Origin: Flavipsychrobacter stenotrophus | Lineage (GTDB): Bacteria; Bacteroidota; Bacteroidia; Chitinophagales; Chitinophagaceae | NCBI GenBank assembly: GCA_945902755.1 | Contig: CAMDNC010000007.1 | Location: 1 to 45,240, forward strand | Direction: 5' to 3' | Length of the DNA stretch: 45,240 nt | In this document: one piece after another, positions 35,501 to 43,674 of the stretch | Layout: each line of letters opens with the position of its first letter | Numbering within the stretch: the stretch's first letter is position 1 | The notes under the pieces: model-generated | Told to the model about the DNA's origin: nothing | The model's input: the letters and a program-made list of their open reading frames with translations, nothing else | The model's database searches: none | Translations under genes and position numbers: made by a program

Positions 35501-36320
35501 TCAACTGTTCTTTGGCTGTTGGTTTACTATCTACTTTTTTTATAGAAGAGTCCAGTACCCTAAGGAAAGGCTTGTTGTTTTCATATGTAAACTCAAACTT
35601 ACCTTTAAGATCGTCCTTCAGTGAGTAGCCATATTGCTCCAGCAGTTTATTCTTTTGTACATCCCAGTTTTGCACCGACTGGAAGTGCTGTGCGCCATGC
35701 GCACGTAGCACTTGCAAAAACAATGCAGCCTTGTGCATACACAACGGATGCGATTTCTCGTTACAGCCGCAGGAGGTATCAAAATAGCGTTCTTCGTTTT
35801 GTTTAATGGTTACATGATAGGTTGCGTCATCTTCAGGCATATCTGCCTCTATACTACCATTTTTGTTGGTCACTATAGTTGCTCTGCCCGAGTTTGCCAG
35901 TCTCTCAGCACGCTCTAGAGCTTCAGCTTCGGTAAACAGTTGCAGCATTTGCCTATTCACCTGTCGCATGCGTACAACAGTATGTTTCTGGTCATATTCT
36001 ATACTCACGTTTTCAAAGAAACCGCTTTGCAATATATCATTCAGTTGAAAAAGCCCCGCGACTTCATGCCTGCATATCTCACCCAGATTATAAGGGCATT
36101 GGCAACGCACAGTCATTTCCTTAGGCTGCAGGTACTTATTGATAGTAACAGTGTAATAATTCTGGTACAGATCATTACGCACCCTGAAGCGCACCTGCTC
36201 TAGCAAATGGTCTACATCCAGCATTTGTACGCCCGATGTATAAAAAATTTTCTTCCCACGCCGAATGACCTCTTCGGTACCATGGTTGTAAACGTGTCTT
36301 AGTATTGGTGGTAATGACAT
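32568..36320 (-). CDS. SWI2/SNF2 family DNA-dependent ATPase with two SWIM fingers
   Basis: This is a 1250-residue protein. The N-terminus has two SWIM-type zinc fingers, each CxCx(7-8)CxH: C73, C75, C83, H85 and C184, C186, C194, H196. These are DNA- or protein-binding modules found with bacterial SNF2 ATPases. A long middle region (200-770) is unrecognised. The C-terminal ATPase has the Walker A region [28 protein letters not shown] (DEAH-like box), [10 protein letters not shown], and the second RecA-like domain with [20 protein letters not shown] and RTHRIGQ. These are diagnostic for the SNF2 group of translocases, which move on dsDNA without unwinding it. It is transcribed divergently from the peptide synthetase. 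Its role is unknown. Confidence 0.9.
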   Translation of the reverse strand: [1250 protein letters not shown]

Positions 36321-36691
36321 TTATCCTTGCTCCGGTTCAAAAAAGGCAATCTACAAAAGTACCGAAAAAAGCCCAATGGAAGATAAAGGTTGTCATATTA
36401 ATATGTAAACTTTTGAAAGGAGCAAACCATTTTTCATTTTGTCAACAAAACCTATCTTTCGATAGTCGAAAAGGTTCTATTAAAAAATGACACATGCAAA
36501 AACAAGCCATACCGATGTCTTACGCTAAATCAAGCCCATAGGCTTTGGCTGAAAGGGTATATTTTCACTTTTTGCATTTTTACAACAGTAATAAAAAGCC
36601 CCATCATTGGAATTATTGTATTTTTCGGTCGCAAAAAGATAAAGTTACATGTAACAGTTGCATGTTGCTATATCACTATTTACCGAAATCT
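36321..36691. other. Divergent spacer between the SNF2 and peptide synthetase genes
   Basis: These 371 bases hold no convincing gene; the synthetase frame is open from 36545, but that stretch is not family-like. Two perfect 12-base palindromes are present: CATATTAATATG (36394-36405) and GTTACATGTAAC (36644-36655), the latter 37 bases before the synthetase ATG. A small stem CTATC/GATAG lies near 36450. These could be operator sites. Confidence 0.5.
36644..36655. promoter_or_regulatory. Palindrome near the peptide synthetase start
   Basis: GTTACATGTAAC is a perfect 12-base palindrome 37 bases upstream of the chosen ATG, in a place where an operator would block transcription. No regulator gene is adjacent, so this remains a sequence observation. 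Confidence 0.35.
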
Positions 36692-39600
36692 ATGACCCAC
36701 CGCATTTTACATGGTACACATCGCCCCGACCTGTTGCAAGAAGAAACGCTTGCAACTATCTTTTGTGCCACAGCCCAGCGGTTTCCTCAAAAAACAGCAC
36801 TACTATTCAACGAGAGCAGTGTCACATATGCCCAGCTAAATTGCTGGAGCGATGCCATGGCTGCGTATCTTATACAACTTGGTATTGCCCCTGGCGAAAG
36901 TGTAGGGGTGTGGTGGCCAAGAGGAGCAGCGCTACATGCAGCCATTCTGGGAATAGTAAAAGCTGGCGCCGCTTACGTGCCGCTCGACTATGAAATGCCA
37001 ACCGATAGAGTAGCGAGTGTGCTGCAAGAGGTAGGAGCAGTTGCCTATATTAGCGACCGAGAACTGCCCTTATCTTGCCCGGCTGTCAGGGTGGTAAACA
37101 TACCAGATGAGGGTGCCATAATACCTACCCAAAAAGGTCCATCACCAGACCACACAGCTTACGTGCTTTATACATCTGGTAGTACTGGCAAGCCCAAGGG
37201 TATACCTATCTCACATAGGCAGATTTGCCACTTGGTGCGTGCTGAGAATAGTATACTGCAGATAACCGCAGATGACAAAGTATATCAGGGCTTTTCAGTA
37301 TCCTTCGATATGTGGTGCGAGGAAAGTTGGATTGCCTACTTGGTAGGAGCCACACTTTGGGTAGCTGATGCACCCACTGCAAAATCAATTGATGAACTAG
37401 CTGAGATCTTACGTCAAAACACTATAACTGTGCTGCATGCAGTGCCCAGCTTATTGGCGGTGATGGACGACGACATACCTTCTCTTAGGCTTGTAAATGC
37501 AGGTGGAGAAGCGTGTACTACTCAGGTGCTAGACCGGTGGTCTGCGCCTCCTAGGTTGTTTTACAATACTTATGGCCCCACCGAAACCACAGTAACTGCA
37601 ACTATCGCTGAGCTTAAACCCGGCGAAAAAATAACTATAGGAGTACCATTACCCAATTACTCGCTCGCTGTAGTGGACGAACTTCTCAACCCGCTACCTA
37701 TTGGCGAACGTGGCGAGTTGGTAATATCTGGTCCTGGCGTGTGTGATGGTTATATAAACAGACCAGAACTTACCACCACTAAATTTGTATCAAAGCCTCA
37801 ATCGTTGCTCCAAATGTCGGGCGACCGAATTTACCGCACCGGCGATGCTGCAGTAATAAACGAAGATGGTAGCATTGACTTTCAAGGCAGATTTGACGAC
37901 CAGGTCAAGTTACGTGGATACCGTATAGAACTAGGCGAAATAGAAAACAGAATTGCTACCCTACGGGATATAACAGCAGCAGTAGTAGCGATAAAAAAAG
38001 ATATTAACGGACAAGACCACCTAGCGGCTTATGTAGTATGCGACGACCCAGTAAGTATGAATCAACAGCACATTCGCGAGGAGCTTGCAAAGGTATTGCC
38101 CCCATACATGGTGCCGGGTGTCATCATGCAACTGCCCGAAATGCCCCGCTTGCCCAGCGGCAAAATAGACCGAAAATCGCTGCCAGTACCCTCTATGTTG
38201 ATGGAAAACATAGCTCCGATTGCCGATGAAGTGATTGATATAGAAACATCTATTGGTGATCGAACAATTGTAGTGCTAAAACGTTTTTTCCCAAACCGAA
38301 CTATTACGCTCGACAATGATTTTTTTACAGATCTTGGTGGGCATTCATTGCTGGCCGCAGCTGTAGTATCTGGCTTGCGAAGAGATGCCGCCATACCACA
38401 AGCCTCGCTTAAAGACCTCTACTTGCATCGGCCGCTGAGCAACGTAGTAGCCCACTGGGAGGAAAAAAAAACAGATACCCCCAAAGCGAAAAGAGTATTC
38501 AACCACATACCAAAGGCTCGTTATTATATTTGCTGGGTAGCACAAACAGTTTCTTTGTTACTAATGTATGGGCTGTTTGCCGTACAGATATTTTTCCCCT
38601 ATCTGGGATATTATATCGTTAAGGAAGAATACAATAATATTCCCTACGCCATTGCCGCAGCGCTCTTTCTCTTTCTGCTCATTCCGCCATTTTTTGCACT
38701 AAGTAGTGTAGTAATCAAGTGGTTAGTTATCGGTCGCATGAAGGAAGGCGATTATCCGCTATGGGGAAGCTATTATTTTCGGTGGTGGTTTGTCAAAACC
38801 ATGCAGCGCTTGCTGCCATCTCAATTTCTAAATGGCACCCCCCTTTACAATGGTTACTTGAGAAGACTGGGAATGAAGGTGGCTAAAGATGCCCAACTAG
38901 GCTCTATGACAGTAGGTGCCGAAGATCTAGTTACTATTGGTAGCGACGTGAGCATTAGTTCTCAAACCGTACTCAACAATGCTTTTGTTGAAGATGGATT
39001 GCTAAAGTTGCGTCGCATTCAATTGGGAGACCATGCCTATATAGGTAGCAGTGCAGTTATAGCTGGTGGGGCTAACATAGAGCCTTGGGGCGAATTGCAA
39101 GACCTGAGCTACCTTCAGGCTGGCAAAACCATAAAATCAAGGGAGGTATGGCAAGGCAGCCCAGCTGTACTTAAAGAAACCAAAGCTTCACAAGACCTGC
39201 CTCAACCGTTACCGGTCAGTAATACCACCCGCAGGGCATATTCACTATTGTTCCTACTATCGTTGCTTATATTCCCGGTTGTAGTATTGCTACCATTGTT
39301 GCCCACAGTCATTATCATACACAATCTCGATAACTCCACCCCAGATTACGACTTTAGTTACCTAACCGTCACCCCTTCATTAGCCCTCAGCTACATCTTA
39401 CTGTTTACACTTACGACAATACTGCTTACCAGGCTACTGCAGCGGGGCATAAAGCCGGGGAAGTACCCTATTTACAGCTTGTTTTATGTCCGCAAGTGGT
39501 TTGCCGACCAGCTCATGTCGCTATCGCTTATAGTGCTACACCCAATGTATGCCACTGTTTACGTATCACTACTTTTCAGAGCGCTGGGTGCCAAGGTGGG

Positions 39601-40630
39601 CAGCAATACAGAGATATCTACTGCTAGCAGTGTTACTCACCCATTGCTAGAAATTGGTAAAGATGCCTTTGTAGCCGATGCAGTTACTTTGGGCGAGAGC
39701 GATGTGCGCGCACAACAACTAATATTAGACCGTACTACCATTGGCGACAATAGTTTTGTGGGCAATAGCGCCCTCATACCTCAAGGTTACACTCTGCCCA
39801 CACGCATGTTGATAGGTGTGCTATCCACCCCTCCCAGCAAAGAGCAACTAGTAGCAAGCGATGCCAAGGATTGGTTTGGCTCACCTGCCATACCGTTACC
39901 CCGTAGGCAGGAGAGCCGTGCTTTTGCTGCTACCGAAACCCTTCGTCCCACGCCATCAAAAGTCTTGGGTAGGAGTATTGTAGAGTTTGTTCGAATTATT
40001 TTGCCCGAGACTACCATTCTCATATGCAGCATATTGTTCATCGCTTATTCACACAATCTCGTCGTAGATAAGCCATGGTGGCGTACAGTTATAGAGCTGC
40101 CACTTTACTACCTGTTTTTTATGGGTGGTCCCGCACTGCTGGTTACGGTGCTGCTGAAGTGGCTGGCTGTGGGGCGCTACGTGCCAGAGCAAAAACCCAT
40201 GTGGTCGCTTCGTGTATGGCTTAGTGAGGCTGTTACCTCAACGTACGAGTCGTTAGCGGTTCCGTTTCTCCTCGATTTCACAAAGGGTACTCCATGGTTA
40301 CCGTTCTTGCTTCGCCTCTTTGGAGTAAAAACCGGAAAACGGGTTTGGATGAACACAACCGACATCACAGAACACGATATGGTTACCATAGGCGATGATA
40401 CAGCAATGAACGAAGATTGTGGTCCACAAACACATCTATTTGAAGACAGGGTAATGAAAGTTGGTAAAATAAAAATTGGCAAGCGATGCAGCATAGGTGC
40501 ACGCAGCATTATACTTTACGACAGCGAAACAGGTGATGATGTAAACATTGATGCGCTATCGCTGGTCATGAAAGGCGAAAGCTTACAACCCGACACACAA
40601 TGGATAGGTAGCCCAATAAGATCAACTTAA
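36692..40630 (+). CDS. Pls/PosA-family membrane nonribosomal peptide synthetase
   Basis: This is a 1312-residue single-module synthetase. Residues 10-530 are an adenylation domain (A3 motif YTSGSTGKPKGI, A5 NTYGPTETT, A10 PSGKIDRK). The specificity-pocket residues, by my alignment to GrsA, are D206 M207 E210 H249 V268 A270 T293 V301 T302 K491; the acidic E210 fits a basic amino acid. A carrier domain follows, with the phosphopantetheine Ser552 in DLGGHSL. The last ~700 residues, from about 610, hold pairs of membrane helices alternating with three left-handed beta-helix units rich in IG-x-x-x-x-IG hexapeptides. This is the order in epsilon-poly-lysine synthetase (Pls) and PosA; there is no condensation or thioesterase domain. 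The ATG at 36692 starts the family-like region. The product is not known. Confidence 0.92.
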   Translation: MTHRILHGTHRPDLLQEETLATIFCATAQRFPQKTALLFNESSVTYAQLNCWSDAMAAYLIQLGIAPGESVGVWWPRGAALHAAILGIVKAGAAYVPLDYEMPTDRVASVLQEVGAVAYISDRELPLSCPAVRVVNIPDEGAIIPTQKGPSPDHTAYVLYTSGSTGKPKGIPISHRQICHLVRAENSILQITADDKVYQGFSVSFDMWCEESWIAYLVGATLWVADAPTAKSIDELAEILRQNTITVLHAVPSLLAVMDDDIPSLRLVNAGGEACTTQVLDRWSAPPRLFYNTYGPTETTVTATIAELKPGEKITIGVPLPNYSLAVVDELLNPLPIGERGELVISGPGVCDGYINRPELTTTKFVSKPQSLLQMSGDRIYRTGDAAVINEDGSIDFQGRFDDQVKLRGYRIELGEIENRIATLRDITAAVVAIKKDINGQDHLAAYVVCDDPVSMNQQHIREELAKVLPPYMVPGVIMQLPEMPRLPSGKIDRKSLPVPSMLMENIAPIADEVIDIETSIGDRTIVVLKRFFPNRTITLDNDFFTDLGGHSLLAAAVVSGLRRDAAIPQASLKDLYLHRPLSNVVAHWEEKKTDTPKAKRVFNHIPKARYYICWVAQTVSLLLMYGLFAVQIFFPYLGYYIVKEEYNNIPYAIAAALFLFLLIPPFFALSSVVIKWLVIGRMKEGDYPLWGSYYFRWWFVKTMQRLLPSQFLNGTPLYNGYLRRLGMKVAKDAQLGSMTVGAEDLVTIGSDVSISSQTVLNNAFVEDGLLKLRRIQLGDHAYIGSSAVIAGGANIEPWGELQDLSYLQAGKTIKSREVWQGSPAVLKETKASQDLPQPLPVSNTTRRAYSLLFLLSLLIFPVVVLLPLLPTVIIIHNLDNSTPDYDFSYLTVTPSLALSYILLFTLTTILLTRLLQRGIKPGKYPIYSLFYVRKWFADQLMSLSLIVLHPMYATVYVSLLFRALGAKVGSNTEISTASSVTHPLLEIGKDAFVADAVTLGESDVRAQQLILDRTTIGDNSFVGNSALIPQGYTLPTRMLIGVLSTPPSKEQLVASDAKDWFGSPAIPLPRRQESRAFAATETLRPTPSKVLGRSIVEFVRIILPETTILICSILFIAYSHNLVVDKPWWRTVIELPLYYLFFMGGPALLVTVLLKWLAVGRYVPEQKPMWSLRVWLSEAVTSTYESLAVPFLLDFTKGTPWLPFLLRLFGVKTGKRVWMNTTDITEHDMVTIGDDTAMNEDCGPQTHLFEDRVMKVGKIKIGKRCSIGARSIILYDSETGDDVNIDALSLVMKGESLQPDTQWIGSPIRST

Positions 40631-40716
40631 ATTAACTTGGTGATTGTAAAAATTATTTAGTTCCATTATAACATCGGGTTCTAAATACTTGTTAGGTGAA
40701 AAAAGAGTTTTAGTTT

Positions 40717-41130
40717 TTATTTTTTCCCGTTCAGCAATTTATCAATACCATCTGAACTGGTGATAAATCGGAAAGTACTTAAATGTTTTTTTTCATCTAA
40801 ATTCAAACTGGTGGTTTTTTCACCTACTATCGAATACTTTGTTTTGAATACTGCCAAGCCGGGGTTTGAGTCCTCAGAATCTATACCCACATATTCATAC
40901 GACAGTAACTTTCCATATTTTTCATGTAACGATTCCACCACTTCCTTATTCCACGATCGTTTTATACTTCCTATATAAGGCGCATCAGAAGGCCACATGT
41001 TAATAATGCTATCGCCCTGTTTGTTATTATAAAACTTCATAAACCTGCTCATTGCATGTTCATGATCGGTTTGGGTTTGCGAAACCCCCATGCTAGGTAC
41101 TATCAAGAAAATAAAAAGGAGATTTTTCAC
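40717..41130 (-). CDS. Small secreted hypothetical protein
   Basis: This 137-residue protein has a signal peptide (MKNLLFIFLIVPSMGVSQ) and a small alpha/beta body with RFMKFYNNKQGDSIINMWP and KTKYSIVGEKTTSLNLDEK. The pattern resembles NTF2-like or DUF3887-type secreted domains, but I cannot name the family. It converges with the peptide synthetase gene, 86 bases away, with no obvious functional link. Confidence 0.6.
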   Translation of the reverse strand: MKNLLFIFLIVPSMGVSQTQTDHEHAMSRFMKFYNNKQGDSIINMWPSDAPYIGSIKRSWNKEVVESLHEKYGKLLSYEYVGIDSEDSNPGLAVFKTKYSIVGEKTTSLNLDEKKHLSTFRFITSSDGIDKLLNGKK

Positions 41131-41223
41131 ACGTTAAATATAGGAAAAATAGAGATTTGCTGGAATAAATAGAATAGGGTAGAAAAACAAACTCATCTAC
41201 TCAATAAAATATTCAAAACTAGC

Positions 41224-41254
41224 AAAAAAAAAGACCTTGATTGCTCAAAGTCTT
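41224..41254 (-). terminator. Terminator after the tRNA gene
   Basis: AAGACCTTGA (41231-41240) and TCAAAGTCTT (41245-41254) pair with one mismatch around TTGC. On the minus strand the stem is followed by T nine times. It lies 11 bases beyond the tRNA 3' end. Confidence 0.8.
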
Positions 41255-41265
41255 ACCTGTTTCTG

Positions 41266-41339
41266 TGGTCCCACTCGGGTTTGAACCAAGGACCCCCTGA
41301 TTATGAGTCAGGTGCTCTAACCAGCTGAGCTATAGGACC
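41266..41339 (-). tRNA. tRNA with CAT anticodon, probably tRNA-Ile2 (else elongator Met)
   Basis: Read on the minus strand, the 74-base cloverleaf is complete. The acceptor stem is GGTCCTA/TGGGACC with discriminator A, the D-arm is AGCTCAGCTGGTTAGAGC, the anticodon stem CCTGA/TCAGG carries the loop CTCATAA (anticodon CAT), and the T-arm is CTTGG-TTCAAAC-CCGAG. CCA is not encoded. The presence of C4-G69 and C5-G68 matches the known TilS recognition pairs for tRNA-Ile2, where C34 becomes lysidine to read AUA. Elongator Met cannot be excluded from sequence alone; initiator Met is unlikely. Confidence 0.92.
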
Positions 41340-41503
41340 TATGACGAATAACCGTCACTAAAAGGAGTGCAAATGTAGCGCAATTTCTCAGAAAAAAAAA
41401 TAAATTTAGCACAAAACTCAATATCCTCAAGGCTACGAATGTACAAAAAGGATATGGTATACAACACCATAAAAAGAACAAGGATTGATAGGGGGTAATG
41501 GCT

Positions 41504-41511
41504 TATTTTTG
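41504..41511 (+). promoter_or_regulatory. Possible -7 box for paaZ
   Basis: TATTTTTG matches TAnnTTTG, 30 bases before the paaZ ATG. A TTG at 41484-41486 lies 17 bases upstream and may be the -33 contact. The predicted leader is about 25 bases. Confidence 0.4.
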
Positions 41512-41541
41512 AAATTGAAAAGATAACAACCAAATATACTT

Positions 41542-43596
41542 ATGTCTGTAACACAACTTGAAAACTATGCTGCCGGCAGATGGGTGGGTGGCAATAATGA
41601 AGGCGAAGTGCTGCACAATGCAGTGACAGGTGCAGCTATATATACCGCCAGTAGCGGAGGGCTAAACTTTGCTGAAATGATGCACTATGCCCGCACGGTG
41701 GGCGGACCAGCACTGCGGAAATTGACGTTTCAGGAGCGAGGCAGAATGCTGAAAGCGCTGGCTATGTACCTCATGGAGCGCAAAGAATTTTTCTACACTA
41801 TCAGTGCCTACACCGGTGCTACCCGTGCCGATTCTTGGGTAGATATAGAAGGGGGTATTGGTAATCTATTTGCTTATGCCAGTCTGCGTCGTCAGTTTCC
41901 AGACGAGCGTTTCTATGTAGATGGCGATGCTGCCAAACTGTCGAAGAACAATACATTTATAGGGCATCACATCATGGTGCCAAGAGAGGGTGTAGCTATA
42001 CACATCAATGCATTCAACTTTCCGGTATGGGGAATGCTGGAGAAAATTGCGGTTAATTTGTTGGCTGGTGTACCTGCCATTGTTAAGCCCGCTACGCTTA
42101 CTTCATTCCTTACCGAGGCGGTGTTCAGAGAAATAATAAAATCGGGTATTCTGCCAGAGGGGTCGTTGCAGTTGATATGCGGCTCGGCAAGGGGCATATT
42201 GGACAGTGTAGAAACTATGGATGTAGTGACCTTTACGGGGTCGGCGAGTACAGGTAGAATGCTGAAATCGCACCCTCGCATATTGTCGGAGGCGGTATCG
42301 TTTAATATGGAGGCTGATTCGCTCAACTGTTGCATTCTGGGTATGGACGTCTATCCGGGCATGGCTGAGTTTGACATTTTTATCAAAGAAGTAGTGCGCG
42401 AGGTTACTACAAAAGCAGGACAGAAGTGCACTGCCATCAGGCGTATAATAGTACCAGCCGACAGGGTAGAAGATGTGCAGATAGCACTGGGCAAACGCCT
42501 GCAAACAACCACTATAGGCGACCCTAGCCTAAAAGAGGTACGTATGGGCCCACTGGCAGGTATAAGCCAGCGCAATGAAGTACGTGAAAAGGTGCAGCAA
42601 CTAGCTGCTACACAGCAGATAGTGATAGGCAATATGGAGCACTTTGAGGTATTAGGGGCAGATAAAGAAAAGGGCGCTTTTCTGCCTCCAGTCATATTCC
42701 TCAACAATAATCCATTTGTAAACACCGACTGCCATAATATTGAAGCTTTCGGTCCGGTATCTACCATAATTCCCTACGCTACTACCGACGATGCCATAAC
42801 ATTGGCTCGTATGGGTCTAGGGTCATTAGTATGCTCAGTTATTACACAAGACGATGAAATAGCTAAAGAAATAGTACTTGGCACAGCTACAATGCATGGC
42901 AGAATACTTATACTCAATGCCGATTGTGCCAAGGAAAGTACTGGTCATGGATCACCCATGCCACTACTAGTACATGGTGGTCCTGGACGAGCAGGAGGTG
43001 GAGAGGAAATGGGAGGCAAGCGGGGTGTATTGCATTATCTGCAGCGCACAGCCATTCAGGGGTCACCTACTACCATTACCCGCATCACCAATGTGTATCA
43101 GCAGGGAGGCAAACAACACGAAACAGATATACACCCCTTTAAAAAACATTTTGAAGACCTGCAAATAGGAGAAACACTCACCACAGCCAAACATACAGTA
43201 AGCGAGGCAGACATCACCAACTTTGCCAATGTAAGCGGCGACAACTTCTATGCCCATATGGATGCTACATCGCTAGAGGGCACCATATTTGAGCGTAGGG
43301 TAGCACATGGTTATTTTGTGCTGTCTAAAGCTGCCGGTTTGTTTGTAGATGCAAAGAAGGGTCCGGTATTGCTCAACTATGGCATAGATGAAGCAAGGTT
43401 TACCAAACCTGTTTACCCAGGTATGACTATAGGTGTGCGCCTGACAGTAAAAGAAAAAACAGCTCAGGAAAAACGTACTCCAGAAGATATAACAAAAGGG
43501 ATAGTAAAATGGCTGGTAGATGTATATGACGAAACAGGCGAAACAGTAGCGATTGCTACCATTCTAACCATGGTGCGGATGAAAAACCAAGACTAA
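41542..43596 (+). CDS. paaZ: PaaZ: phenylacetate-pathway bifunctional aldehyde dehydrogenase/enoyl-CoA hydratase
   Basis: PaaZ opens the oxepin-CoA ring with its C-terminal hydratase and oxidises the resulting aldehyde with its N-terminal dehydrogenase. The 684-residue length and domain order fit. The aldehyde dehydrogenase (about 1-520) has FNFPVWGMLEKIAVNLLAG, VTFTGSASTGRML, the catalytic Glu in NMEADSLN, and the catalytic Cys in KAGQKCTAIRRI. The MaoC-like hot-dog hydratase (about 540-680) has VSGDNFYAHMD and FERRVAHGYFVLSKAAGLF, which carry the Asp/His pair. Other paa genes are not next to it, so the gene is isolated here. The identification is based on full-length pattern and domain fusion. 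Confidence 0.95.
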   Translation: MSVTQLENYAAGRWVGGNNEGEVLHNAVTGAAIYTASSGGLNFAEMMHYARTVGGPALRKLTFQERGRMLKALAMYLMERKEFFYTISAYTGATRADSWVDIEGGIGNLFAYASLRRQFPDERFYVDGDAAKLSKNNTFIGHHIMVPREGVAIHINAFNFPVWGMLEKIAVNLLAGVPAIVKPATLTSFLTEAVFREIIKSGILPEGSLQLICGSARGILDSVETMDVVTFTGSASTGRMLKSHPRILSEAVSFNMEADSLNCCILGMDVYPGMAEFDIFIKEVVREVTTKAGQKCTAIRRIIVPADRVEDVQIALGKRLQTTTIGDPSLKEVRMGPLAGISQRNEVREKVQQLAATQQIVIGNMEHFEVLGADKEKGAFLPPVIFLNNNPFVNTDCHNIEAFGPVSTIIPYATTDDAITLARMGLGSLVCSVITQDDEIAKEIVLGTATMHGRILILNADCAKESTGHGSPMPLLVHGGPGRAGGGEEMGGKRGVLHYLQRTAIQGSPTTITRITNVYQQGGKQHETDIHPFKKHFEDLQIGETLTTAKHTVSEADITNFANVSGDNFYAHMDATSLEGTIFERRVAHGYFVLSKAAGLFVDAKKGPVLLNYGIDEARFTKPVYPGMTIGVRLTVKEKTAQEKRTPEDITKGIVKWLVDVYDETGETVAIATILTMVRMKNQD

Positions 43597-43620
43597 AATA
43601 AACAGTAACTGTAGTTAAAA

Positions 43621-43655
43621 AACAAAGCCACCGCAATATTTGAGGTGGCTTTGTT
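43621..43655. terminator. Bidirectional terminator between paaZ and msrB
   Basis: AACAAAGCCACC (43621-43632) and GGTGGCTTTGTT (43644-43655) are perfect 12-bp arms with an 11-base loop. It lies between the two convergent genes. A-rich sequence upstream and T-rich sequence downstream favour termination in both directions. Confidence 0.8.
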
Positions 43656-43674
43656 GCTATTATCGGATCTAGTA

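Noticed and set aside
36545-36691. N-terminal extension of the peptide synthetase from a TTG
   Set aside because: The extra 49 residues are low-similarity, His/Tyr/Lys-rich and not family-like; the ATG at 36692 fits the family N-terminus.
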